From assembly GCA_944372565.1 (NCBI GenBank), contig CALVZR010000064.1:1-8642 (forward strand): DNA of 8,642 nt. The letters are read 5' to 3'. This document shows, piece by piece, positions 1 to 7,056 of the stretch. This stretch comes from an uncultured Clostridia bacterium (lineage in GTDB: Bacteria > Bacillota > Clostridia > Christensenellales > Borkfalkiaceae). Below the pieces are notes generated by a model. That model was given only the letters and a program-made list of their open reading frames with translations. It searched no databases and was not told the DNA's origin. Positions within the stretch are counted from its first letter, which is position 1. The number at the start of each line of letters is the position of its first letter. A program made the position numbers and the translations under genes.

Positions 1-632
1 TCTTCAAGGGCGTAGGTTTCCCCGAGGATATCGGAAGATTTTACCGCCTGGAGGAATACGAGGGCTACGCCTGGACTTGCCATGGCCGTTACCCGACCAA
101 TACGCCCGGCTGGTGGGGCGGTGCGCATCCCTTCGGGTTGCTGGACTTTTCCGTCGTGCACAACGGCGAGATCTCCTCTTACGACGCGAACCGCCGCTAT
201 ATCGAGATGTTCGGCTATAAATGCACGCTCAAAGCGGATACCGAGGTCATCGCGTAGATCGTCGATTACCTCGTGCGCAAGAAAAAGCTCACCCTGCGGG
301 AAACGGCGCACGTCATCGCGGCGTCGTTCTGGAGCACGATAGAGCAGAAGGGCGAACCCGACCGCACGCAGGAAACGCTTTTGCGGAAGATGTTTCCTTC
401 CCTGCTCGTCACGGGGCCGTTTTCCATCATACTCGGCTATACGGGCGGGCTGATGGCGCTCAACGACAGGCTCAAACTGCGTTCCATGGTGTGCGCGGAG
501 AAGGGCGATCTGGCTTACATCGCGAGCGAGGAGAGCGCGATCCGCGCCATAGAACCCAACCCCGAAAAAATCTATGCTCCCGCGGGCGGCGAGCCGGTAC
601 TTTTTGAACTTTACGGAGGCGAGCGCGAATGA
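1..632 (+). CDS. gltB1: Glutamate synthase glutamine-amidotransferase subunit (GltB1), 5'-partial, interrupted by an in-frame TAG
   Basis: This is the C-terminal part of a class II (Ntn-type) glutamine amidotransferase of the stand-alone GltB1 kind. It hydrolyses glutamine and supplies ammonia to the synthase subunit encoded next. The frame starts at base 3; the N-terminus with the catalytic Cys lies upstream of the window. Visible motifs are HGRYPTNT (from base 81), followed by PGWWGGAHPF, then HNGEISSY (from base 159) and DTEV (from base 237), all hallmarks of the GOGAT amidotransferase domain. A TAG at 255-257 interrupts the frame. The same frame then stays open for 124 more codons and keeps family-like sequence (VDYLVRKKKL, LGYTGGLMALNDR) up to TGA at 630-632. 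The stop overlaps the gltB2 start as ATGA. There is no frameshift and no second lesion. It may be a recent pseudogene, a sequencing error or a readthrough gene. The family assignment is secure; the functional status is open. Confidence 0.85.
255..257 (+). other. In-frame amber (TAG) codon inside gltB1
   Basis: The codon run GAT ACC GAG GTC ATC GCG TAG ATC GTC GAT TAC encodes DTEVIA-stop-IVDY. The reading frame is the same on both sides, so this is a single substitution, not an indel. From memory of the family, the residue here is often Tyr or another polar residue, so TAC or TAT to TAG, or CAG to TAG, would each be one base change. The nearest later start-like codon, GTG at 273, has no Shine-Dalgarno sequence in front of it. 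Confidence 0.9.
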
Positions 633-2140
633 AAGAGATGTATATCCCCCCGAAATACGAGGTGCTCCGCGACCAAAGCAAATGCGTTTCCTGCGGCTTA
701 TGCGTGAAGGAATGCGCCGAGGGCGTGCATTTCGTCGATGCAAAGACGGGGAAATATCGTACGGACGATCAGAAATGCGTCTACTGCCACCGCTGCGTAT
801 GCGTCTGCCCGACGCACGCGCTGCAGATCGCGAGATCGCGCGATACTTATCCCGAAAACGCCAACTGGGACGGGCAGACGGTGAACGAACTCTACCGCCA
901 GGCGCAGACGGGCGGCGTGCTGCTCTCTTCCATGGGCAGCCCCAAGCCGCTGCCCGTGTTCTGGGACAGACTGCTGGTGAACGCTTCGCAGGTGACCAAT
1001 CCTTCCATAGACCCCCTGCGGGAACCGATGGAAACGCGGCTCTTTCTCGGCAGGCGCACGGCGGAGGCGGTGCGGGACGAAAACGGCCTGCTCAAAGACA
1101 CGCTCGCGCCCCAGCTCGAACTCAAAGTGCCCGTCCTCTTTGCGGCGATGAGCTACGGTTCGGTGAGTTACAACGTGCACGAGAGCCTCGCCCGCGCGGC
1201 GGAAACGCTGGGCACATATTATAATACCGGCGAGGGCGGACTGCACGAAGATTTCTATAAATACGGCAAAAACACCATCGTGCAGGTCGCGAGCGGGCGG
1301 TTCGGCGTGTTCCGCGACTATCTGGAAACGGCCGCCGCGGTGGAGATCAAGATGGGGCAGGGCGCGAAACCCGGCATCGGCGGGCACCTTCCCGGGGCGA
1401 AGATCACGGAGGACGTGGCGGAGACCCGCATGATCCCCGTCGGCACGGACGCCATTTCCCCCGCGCCGCACCACGATATCTATTCGATCGAGGATCTCCG
1501 CCAGCTCGTCTATACCGTCAAGGAGGCGACCGACTACAAAAAGCCCGTGATCGTGAAGATCGCGGCGGTGCACAACTGCGCGGCGATCGCGAGCGGCATC
1601 GCGCGGAGCGGGGCGGACGTCATCGCGATAGACGGCTACCGCGGCGGCACGGGGGCGGCGCCCACGCGCATCCGCGACAACGTGGGCATCCCCATCGAGC
1701 TCGCGCTCGCCTCGGTCGATACGCGGCTGCGGGAAGAGGGCATCCGCGACAACGTTTCGCTCATTGCGGGCGGTTCCATCCGTTCGAGCAGCGACGTGCT
1801 CAAAGCCGTGGCGCTCGGCGCGGACGCGTGCTACATCGGCACGGCGGCGCTCATGGCGCTGGGCTGCCATCTCTGCGGCGCCTGCCAGAGCGGCAGGTGC
1901 AACTGGGGAATCGCTACCCAGCGGCCCGACCTCGTGAAACGGCTGGATCCCGAAGAGGGGGCGCGGCGGCTCGTGAACCTCGTAACGGCGTGGAATCTGG
2001 AAATACAGGAAATGATGGGCGGCATGGGCATCAACTCCATCGAGGCGCTCCGCGGGAACCGCCTGATGCTGCGCGGCGTGGGGCTGACCGACACCGAGCT
2101 TAAGATCCTCGGCGTGCGCTATGCGGGGCAGTCGCTCTGA
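629..2140 (+). CDS. gltB2: Glutamate synthase FMN/Fe-S synthase subunit with N-terminal 2[4Fe-4S] ferredoxin domain (GltB2)
   Basis: This 503-residue protein is the catalytic core of a split glutamate synthase. It reduces 2-iminoglutarate, made from 2-oxoglutarate and ammonia, to glutamate on FMN. An N-terminal ferredoxin domain (about residues 15-65) carries two CxxCxxCxxxC motifs: C19, C22, C25, C29 and C50, C53, C56, C60. The alpha/beta-barrel FMN domain follows, with TGEGG (200-204), QGAKPG (244-249), SPAPHHDIYS (277-286) and GGTGAAP (339-345). The [3Fe-4S] motif Cx5Cx4C is C413, C419, C424, followed by WGIATQ. Extra cysteines C58 and C416 sit inside the cluster motifs. GGAGG at 615-619, nine bases upstream, supports ATG 629 over ATG 638. 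The start overlaps the gltB1 stop, suggesting translational coupling. The fused ferredoxin domain suggests electron delivery from ferredoxin or a separate reductase; no GltD-like flavoprotein gene is in the window. Confidence 0.95.
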   Translation: MKEMYIPPKYEVLRDQSKCVSCGLCVKECAEGVHFVDAKTGKYRTDDQKCVYCHRCVCVCPTHALQIARSRDTYPENANWDGQTVNELYRQAQTGGVLLSSMGSPKPLPVFWDRLLVNASQVTNPSIDPLREPMETRLFLGRRTAEAVRDENGLLKDTLAPQLELKVPVLFAAMSYGSVSYNVHESLARAAETLGTYYNTGEGGLHEDFYKYGKNTIVQVASGRFGVFRDYLETAAAVEIKMGQGAKPGIGGHLPGAKITEDVAETRMIPVGTDAISPAPHHDIYSIEDLRQLVYTVKEATDYKKPVIVKIAAVHNCAAIASGIARSGADVIAIDGYRGGTGAAPTRIRDNVGIPIELALASVDTRLREEGIRDNVSLIAGGSIRSSSDVLKAVALGADACYIGTAALMALGCHLCGACQSGRCNWGIATQRPDLVKRLDPEEGARRLVNLVTAWNLEIQEMMGGMGINSIEALRGNRLMLRGVGLTDTELKILGVRYAGQSL

Positions 2141-2147
2141 AAGGAAA
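2141..2147 (+). promoter_or_regulatory. Shine-Dalgarno sequence that sets the gltB3 start
   Basis: AAGGAAA directly follows the gltB2 stop and lies six bases before ATG 2154. It favours 2154 over the in-frame ATG at 2121, which would overlap gltB2 and add 11 basic, unconserved residues. Confidence 0.65.
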
Positions 2148-2153
2148 CGGCAT

Positions 2154-2879
2154 ATGGAAAAAATCATAGACGCGGCGGGCATGGGCTTTGCCGAACTCAA
2201 CCGCCTGGTGAAAACTGCGGCGGAAAAGAAAATCAGAATCGAGCGCTGCCTCGGCCAGCGGTACATCGCCTGCGGGCTGAAAGACAAGGAGATCTTCATC
2301 GACGGCACGCCGGGGAACGCGCTGGCGGCGTATCTGGACGGCTGCCGCGTGGAAGTGGCGGGCAGCGTGCAGGACGCCACGGGCGACACCATGAACGCCG
2401 GCACGCTGATCGTGCACGGCAGCGCGGGGGACGCCACAGGCTACGCAATGCGGGGCGGGAAGATCTTCATCGAAGGCAACGTGGGATACCGCTGCGGCAT
2501 CCACATGAAGGCGTTTAAAGAAAACAAGCCCGCCATCGTCATCGGCGGCAGGGCGGGGAGTTTCCTCGGCGAATACCAGGCGGGCGGCGTGATCGTCGTG
2601 CTGGGCGAAAGCGGGGACGAAAAACCCGCCGTGGGCAATTTCTGCGGCACGGGCATGCACGGCGGCGAAATTTACCTGCGCAGCGAAAGACTCCCCGCGC
2701 TCCTGCCCCCGCAGGTGCGGGCGGAAAAGATCGCCGCCCTTCCCGACGGGGCGGCGGAACTCGTGAAAAGCTGGTGCGCCTTTTTCGGCAGGAAAGCGGA
2801 AAAGTATCTCCGCTCGGCGTATTTCCGCCTCACGCCGGACAGCGCCAATCCGTATAAACGGCTTTACACCGTGAACTGA
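2154..2879 (+). CDS. gltB3: Glutamate synthase GXGXG beta-helix subunit (GltB3)
   Basis: This 241-residue protein matches the C-terminal beta-helix domain of the glutamate synthase large subunit, here a free-standing polypeptide. In fused enzymes this domain has a structural role, linking the amidotransferase and synthase domains rather than doing chemistry. Regularly spaced glycine repeats run from about residue 50 to 175: GNALAAYLDGCRVEVAGS, DATGDTMNAGTLIVHGSAGD, ATGYAMRGGKIFIEGNVGYR, then GGRAGSFLGEYQAGGVIVVLG, GNFCGTGMHGGEIYLR. A short alpha-helical tail ends with NPYKRLY, common in the family. The start at 2154 is chosen by its Shine-Dalgarno sequence. It lies 13 bases after gltB2 and 9 bases before the ANTAR gene, so all three GltB pieces are co-transcribed and probably form one complex. 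Confidence 0.93.
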   Translation: MEKIIDAAGMGFAELNRLVKTAAEKKIRIERCLGQRYIACGLKDKEIFIDGTPGNALAAYLDGCRVEVAGSVQDATGDTMNAGTLIVHGSAGDATGYAMRGGKIFIEGNVGYRCGIHMKAFKENKPAIVIGGRAGSFLGEYQAGGVIVVLGESGDEKPAVGNFCGTGMHGGEIYLRSERLPALLPPQVRAEKIAALPDGAAELVKSWCAFFGRKAEKYLRSAYFRLTPDSANPYKRLYTVN

Positions 2880-2888
2880 AGGAAAAAA

Positions 2889-3422
2889 ATGACAAAGGTT
2901 TACCTCTTCAACGCCGCGGAAAAAGAAAGAGAAAAAGCGGCTGCATATCTCAAAGCCAACGGCTTTCGCGTGTGCGTTCCCTCCGCTTCGGGGGAGGCGG
3001 ACGGCGTTGCCGCGCTGTTTTTGAAAAAAGAAGAGGAAACAAAGTTCGCGGAAAAACTCTGCCAGGCGGGGCTGGGCGTGGTGGTTCTCGCCGAAAAAAA
3101 GACGGCGGCAGCCGCCGAACAAAAACTTGCGGGAACGGGTGTGCTCGTGCTCGCGCGCCCCGTTTCGGGAGCGACGCTCGCCGCCGCCCTGAAACTCGCC
3201 GCCGCCGTGGGGGAGCGGCTGCGCGCCCTCGACGAGGAAAACGGCAGGCTGCGCCGCACCATAAGCGATCTCAAACTCATCGACCGCGCCAAGTGCGCCC
3301 TCATCCAATATCTCGGCATGAACGAGAAAACGGCGCACCGTTTTATCGAAAAACAGGCGATGGACAGGCGGATTCCGCGGCGGGACGTGGCGCTGGAAAT
3401 CCTGAAAGCATACGAATCTTAA
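2889..3422 (+). CDS. ANTAR-domain RNA-binding antiterminator with a degenerate receiver domain
   Basis: This 177-residue protein resembles clostridial AmiR/NasR-type regulators. Residues 1-105 look like a receiver fold: a beta start (VYLFNA), alternating hydrophobic strands such as GVVVLAE, and RPV at 90-92 where receivers have Lys-Pro. The phosphoacceptor Asp is absent: the strand around 41-45 (AALFL) is followed by KKEEE. A short coiled coil follows (about 107-128, GERLRALDEENGRLRRT). The ANTAR domain spans about 124-173, with IDRAKCALIQYLGM and AHRFIEKQAMDRR, the three-helix signature that binds paired hairpins in leader RNA. AAGGA at 2879-2883 precedes the start. Known ANTAR proteins act by transcription antitermination, several on nitrogen genes. 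Its place after gltB suggests control of this operon or of other glutamine/glutamate genes (inference). With no phosphorylation site, its signal may be a ligand or a protein partner. No target hairpin pair is visible in the window. Confidence 0.88.
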   Translation: MTKVYLFNAAEKEREKAAAYLKANGFRVCVPSASGEADGVAALFLKKEEETKFAEKLCQAGLGVVVLAEKKTAAAAEQKLAGTGVLVLARPVSGATLAAALKLAAAVGERLRALDEENGRLRRTISDLKLIDRAKCALIQYLGMNEKTAHRFIEKQAMDRRIPRRDVALEILKAYES

Positions 3423-3437
3423 ACGGAGAAAAAAAAG

Positions 3438-4268
3438 ATGCGCGCAAAATTCGTGAAAATGCAGGGAGCGGGGAACGATTATATCTATTTCGATTGTTTG
3501 GGGCAAGAGCTCCCCTTGACGGAAGAACAGATCGCCCGCCTTTCCGACAGGCATTTCGGCATCGGAGGGGACGGCGTCGTTCTGATCTGCAAAAGCGGTG
3601 CCGCGGACGCGAAGATGCGTATGTTCAACGCGGACGGCAGCGAAGGGAAGATGTGCGGAAACGCCGTGCGGTGCGTGGGCAAATATCTCTACGAGCACGG
3701 CAGGGCGAAAAATCTCCTCACCGTGGAAACGAAAAGCGGCATAAAGACCCTGTTTTTCAAAACCGAAGGGGGCGGGGCGGTGAGCGTTACGGTGGATATG
3801 GGCGCGGCGGAGTTTGCCCCCGCAAAGATCCCCGTGCTATTGAGCGGAAACGAAATCCTCGACCGTCCCGCGGAGATCGGCGGAAAAACCTACCGCATCA
3901 GCTGCGTTTCCATGGGGAACCCGCACTGCGTGGTGTTTGCCGATCCCGATGAAATCGATCTGGAAACGATCGGCCCGCTCTTTGAAAATTCCCCTCTCTT
4001 TCCCGAACGGGTGAACGCGGAATTCGTGAAAAAAACCGGGCCGCGCAGTTTGAAAATGCGCGTGTGGGAGCGGGGCAGCGGGGAAACGATGGCGTGCGGC
4101 ACGGGCGCGTGCGCGGCGGTTGCCGTCGCAACCAAACTCGGCATATTTCCCCTTGGCGAGGAAATCGAGGTTGCGCTCAAAGGCGGGATTCTGCGGATCT
4201 GCGCGGGCGACACCGTGAAGCTGACGGGGGGCGCGGAAACGGTATTTTACGGGGAGGTGGAACTATGA
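3438..4268 (+). CDS. dapF: Diaminopimelate epimerase
   Basis: This 276-residue cytosolic, PLP-independent epimerase converts LL-diaminopimelate to meso-diaminopimelate, the precursor of lysine and of the peptidoglycan cross-link. Length is normal for the family (about 274). The N-terminus KMQGAGNDYIYFD is the substrate-binding signature. The two catalytic cysteines are C73 (MCGNAVRC) and C220 (ETMACGTGAC), one in each pseudo-symmetric half. NADGSEGKMCGN and SMGNPHCVVF are also typical. CGGAG at 3424-3428 serves ATG 3438, 15 bases after the ANTAR gene. The stop overlaps the pyrG start as ATGA (4265-4268). Its substrate is made by DapL, encoded two genes downstream, so the two steps are co-expressed around pyrG. 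Confidence 0.97.
   Translation: MRAKFVKMQGAGNDYIYFDCLGQELPLTEEQIARLSDRHFGIGGDGVVLICKSGAADAKMRMFNADGSEGKMCGNAVRCVGKYLYEHGRAKNLLTVETKSGIKTLFFKTEGGGAVSVTVDMGAAEFAPAKIPVLLSGNEILDRPAEIGGKTYRISCVSMGNPHCVVFADPDEIDLETIGPLFENSPLFPERVNAEFVKKTGPRSLKMRVWERGSGETMACGTGACAAVAVATKLGIFPLGEEIEVALKGGILRICAGDTVKLTGGAETVFYGEVEL
4252..4258 (+). promoter_or_regulatory. Strong Shine-Dalgarno sequence for pyrG inside the dapF 3' end
   Basis: GGGAGGT lies within the last codons of dapF (GEVEL), about six bases before ATG 4265. It fixes the pyrG start there. The longer open frame that begins further upstream inside dapF does not resemble CTP synthase before this Met. Confidence 0.7.
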
Positions 4269-5863
4269 AATATATATTCGTAACGGGCGGCGTGGTGTCG
4301 GGACTGGGCAAAGGCATCACCGCGGCGAGCCTGGGAAGACTGCTCAAAGCGCGCGGCTACAAGGTGGCTTCGCAAAAACTCGATCCCTATATCAACATCG
4401 ACCCCGGCACGATGAGCCCCTATCAGCACGGGGAGGTGTTCGTCACCGAGGACGGCGCGGAAACCGACCTCGATTTGGGGCACTACGAGCGCTTTATCGA
4501 CGAAAACCTCAATCAGTACAGCAACCTCACGACGGGCAAGGTGTATTGGAACGTGCTGAACAAGGAGCGGAACGGCGACTATCTGGGGCAGACCGTGCAG
4601 GTTATTCCGCACATCACCAACGAAATCAAGGCGTTTATCTACAACGTGGGCGAAAAGAGCGGGGCGGACGTGGTCATCTGCGAGATCGGCGGCACCATCG
4701 GCGACATCGAAAGCCAGCCCTTCATCGAGGCCATCCGCCAGGTTTCCATGGAAGCGGACAGGGAAAACTGCTGTTTTCTCCACGTTACCCTCGTGCCGTA
4801 TATTTCCGGCTCGTGCGAATTCAAATCCAAACCCACCCAGCACTCCGTGAAGGAATTGCAGGGCATGGGCATCGCGCCGGATATCATCGTCGCGCGGGTG
4901 GACGCCCCCCTTCCCGAGGACATCAGAAAGAAGATCGCGATGTTCTGCAACGTGAAGAGCGAGTGCGTCGTCGAAAACCGCACCCTGCCCCTTCTCTACG
5001 AGGCGCCCGTGATGCTCGAAGAGGAAAACCTCTCTTCCATCGTGCTGAAAAAGCTCTCCCTGCCCGAAAACGACATCGACCTTTCCGATTGGAAGGAGAT
5101 GCTCGCGCGGGCGAAAAACTGCGGGCGGGAAGTGAAAATCGCCCTCGTGGGCAAATACGTGCAGCTGCACGACGCCTACCTTTCGGTGGCGGAGGCGCTC
5201 GCGCACGCGGGGTATGAAAACGCCGTGAAAATAAAGATCCTCTGGACGGACAGCGAAACGCTCACGGCGGAAAACGCGGCGAAAGTCCTCGGCGGGGCGG
5301 ACGGCGTTCTGGTGCCCGGCGGCTTCGGCGGGCGGGGGATAGAGGGCAAAATAGAGGCGGTGCGCTACGCCCGCGAAAACGACGTGCCCTTCCTCGGTAT
5401 CTGCCTCGGCATGCAGGTCGCAGCGATCGAGTTCGCGCGGAACGTTCTCGGCATTGCGGACGCGAATTCGGCGGAGTTCGCCCCCGAAGGGGAGCATTCG
5501 GTGATCGATATCATGCCCGATCAGCTCGGGCAGAAACTGGGCGGCACCATGCGGCTGGGCGCGTATCCCTGCAAAATCGCAAAAGACAGCCTGCTCTTTG
5601 CCGCTTACGGAAAAAGGGAAATTTACGAGCGGCACCGCCACCGCTTTGAATTCAACAACGATTACCGCGCGGCGTTCGAGGCGGCGGGCATGCGCTTTTG
5701 CGGCACCTCGCCGGACGGCAGGCTCGCGGAGGCGGTGGAGCTGCCCGGAAAGCGGTTTTTCCTCGGCGTGCAGTTCCACCCGGAATTCAAATCGCGCCCC
5801 AATGCGGCGCACCCCGTGTTCCGCGAATTCGTGCGCGCGGCGGCGGAGAGGACGGAAAAATGA
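4265..5863 (+). CDS. pyrG: CTP synthase (glutamine-hydrolysing)
   Basis: This 532-residue enzyme makes CTP from UTP, ATP and glutamine, the last step of de novo cytidine nucleotide synthesis (E. coli enzyme 545 residues). The N-terminal amidoligase domain (about 1-265) opens with KYIFVTGGVVSGLGKG, the P-loop with K16. It continues with KLDPYINIDPGTMSP, QHGEVFVTEDGAETD and D70 in DLDLGHYERF, and with E140 in CEIGGTIGDIES for magnesium and substrate binding. The class I glutamine amidotransferase domain (about 285-530) has VPGGFGGRG for the oxyanion region. Its catalytic triad is C380 (GICLGMQ), H505 and E507 (QFHPEF). All key residues are present. The gene overlaps dapF by four bases at its start and dapL by four bases at its end, so it is probably translationally coupled to both. 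I see no attenuator leader of the kind that controls pyrG in some Bacillota, and there is no room for one. Confidence 0.98.
   Translation: MKYIFVTGGVVSGLGKGITAASLGRLLKARGYKVASQKLDPYINIDPGTMSPYQHGEVFVTEDGAETDLDLGHYERFIDENLNQYSNLTTGKVYWNVLNKERNGDYLGQTVQVIPHITNEIKAFIYNVGEKSGADVVICEIGGTIGDIESQPFIEAIRQVSMEADRENCCFLHVTLVPYISGSCEFKSKPTQHSVKELQGMGIAPDIIVARVDAPLPEDIRKKIAMFCNVKSECVVENRTLPLLYEAPVMLEEENLSSIVLKKLSLPENDIDLSDWKEMLARAKNCGREVKIALVGKYVQLHDAYLSVAEALAHAGYENAVKIKILWTDSETLTAENAAKVLGGADGVLVPGGFGGRGIEGKIEAVRYARENDVPFLGICLGMQVAAIEFARNVLGIADANSAEFAPEGEHSVIDIMPDQLGQKLGGTMRLGAYPCKIAKDSLLFAAYGKREIYERHRHRFEFNNDYRAAFEAAGMRFCGTSPDGRLAEAVELPGKRFFLGVQFHPEFKSRPNAAHPVFREFVRAAAERTEK
5847..5852 (+). promoter_or_regulatory. 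Shine-Dalgarno sequence that sets the dapL start
   Basis: AGAGGA lies seven bases before ATG 5860, inside the pyrG 3' end. It supports this start over the upstream ATG at 5698, which would add 54 residues read out of frame from pyrG with no family similarity. Confidence 0.6.
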
Positions 5864-7041
5864 AACTCAACGAAAATTTCAAAAACCTGAAAGAAAGTTA
5901 TCTCTTTTCCTCGATCGCGGCGAAGGTGGCGGCGTTTTCGCGGGAACATCCCGAAAAAAAGATCCTGAAAATGGGCATCGGGGACGTAACGCTGCCCCTC
6001 GCGCCCGCCGTGGTAAACGCCATGCGCGCCGCGGCGGAAGAGTTGGGGAACAAACAGACTTTCCGCGGTTACGGCCCCGAACGGGGATATGATTTCCTGC
6101 GGGAGCGCATCGCGGCGCATTACCGCGAACTGGGCGTTTCGCTCGATACCGACGAAATTTTCGTGAGCGACGGCGCGAAGAGCGATCTCGGCAATTTCCT
6201 CGATCTGTTCGACCGGGAAAACACCGTGCTCGTGCCCGACCCCGTATATCCCGTTTACGCGGATACCAACGTGATGGCGGGGCGGAAGATCGTGTATGCG
6301 AACGCCTGCGCGGAAAACGGTTTTTTGCCCATGCCGGACGAGAGCGTGGATGCGGACATCATCTACATCTGTTCGCCGAACAACCCCACGGGGGCGGCGT
6401 ATTCGGCGGAACAACTCGCGGAATGGGTGCGCTACGCAAAGCGCAAAAACGCCGTTATCTTTTACGACGCGGCGTACGAGGCGTTCGTTTCGGAGAGCGG
6501 GCTCGCGCGGAGCATCTACCTTGCGGAGGGCGTGCGGGAGTGCGCGGTGGAATTCTGCTCGTTTTCCAAAACGGCGGGCTTCACCGGCGTGCGGTGCGGC
6601 TATACCGTGGTGCCGAAGGAGCTCGTTTGCGGCGGTTTGTCGCTGAACGCCATGTGGCTGCGCCGCCAGACGACCAAATTCAACGGCGTGAGCTACATCG
6701 TGCAGCGGGGCGCGGAGGCGGCGTATTCCGAAGAGGGAAAAAAGCAGATCGCGAAAAACATCGCCGCATACCGCGAAAACGCGGGGGAGATCTGCCGCGC
6801 GCTCGATCGGCTGGGTGTGTTTTACACGGGCGGGAAAAATTCGCCCTATATCTGGCTGAAATGCCCGGGCTTTTCGGATAGTTGGGCGTTTTTCGATTAC
6901 CTTTTGGAAAACGCGGGCGTCGTGGGCACGCCGGGGTGCGGTTTCGGCGCGAACGGCAGCGGTTTTTTCCGCCTTACGGCTTTTGCCGATCAAAAAACCG
7001 TGCGGGAAGCCATGGAAAGATTTGCCGCCCTGTTCGGGTGA
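5860..7041 (+). CDS. dapL: LL-diaminopimelate aminotransferase
   Basis: This 393-residue fold-type I PLP enzyme converts tetrahydrodipicolinate plus glutamate directly to LL-diaminopimelate and 2-oxoglutarate, bypassing the acyl intermediates of the DapD/DapC/DapE route. Length fits the family. Diagnostic stretches are MGIGDVTLPL, TFRGYGPERGYDFLRE, SDGAKSDLGN, DPVYPVYADTNVMAG and TKFNGVSYIVQRGA, which separate DapL from generic aspartate-type aminotransferases. PLP contacts expected from the fold are visible: N175 in SPNNPTGA, D203 in FYDAAYEAF, the Schiff-base lysine K237 in SFSKTAGFTG, and R371 in FFRLTAF for the substrate carboxylate. It overlaps pyrG by four bases and is followed 15 bases later by asnB. 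Its product feeds DapF, and its amino donor is the product of the glutamate synthase at the start of the operon. Confidence 0.96.
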   Translation: MKLNENFKNLKESYLFSSIAAKVAAFSREHPEKKILKMGIGDVTLPLAPAVVNAMRAAAEELGNKQTFRGYGPERGYDFLRERIAAHYRELGVSLDTDEIFVSDGAKSDLGNFLDLFDRENTVLVPDPVYPVYADTNVMAGRKIVYANACAENGFLPMPDESVDADIIYICSPNNPTGAAYSAEQLAEWVRYAKRKNAVIFYDAAYEAFVSESGLARSIYLAEGVRECAVEFCSFSKTAGFTGVRCGYTVVPKELVCGGLSLNAMWLRRQTTKFNGVSYIVQRGAEAAYSEEGKKQIAKNIAAYRENAGEICRALDRLGVFYTGGKNSPYIWLKCPGFSDSWAFFDYLLENAGVVGTPGCGFGANGSGFFRLTAFADQKTVREAMERFAALFG

Positions 7042-7056
7042 AAGGAGAAAAACAAG

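Noticed and set aside
82..342. A + strand open frame covering the region of the gltB1 TAG
   Set aside because: It is in a different frame and its translation is Arg/Ser-rich with no family similarity. The amidotransferase motifs lie in the other frame on both sides of the TAG.
273..632. A separate small gene starting at GTG 273
   Set aside because: Its sequence continues the amidotransferase domain in the same frame, it has no Shine-Dalgarno sequence, and it would start in the middle of a fold. It is the 3' half of gltB1.
698..2437. Long minus-strand open frame (579 codons) opposite gltB2 and gltB3
   Set aside because: It is a shadow of the + strand genes with low-complexity composition and no domain. 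Similar frames at 2100-3698 and 4247-5812 were rejected for the same reason.
3095..3101. Slippery heptamer A AAA AAG in frame in the ANTAR gene (also at 5955-5961 in dapL)
   Set aside because: Lys-rich stretches written GAA AAA AAG create this by chance. I see no suitably placed stimulatory hairpin and no plausible frameshift product, and both full-length proteins match their families.
3423..3437. A possible leader or ANTAR target hairpin between the antiterminator gene and dapF
   Set aside because: The gap is 15 bases and holds only the Shine-Dalgarno sequence. No intergenic space in the window is long enough for a two-hairpin leader.
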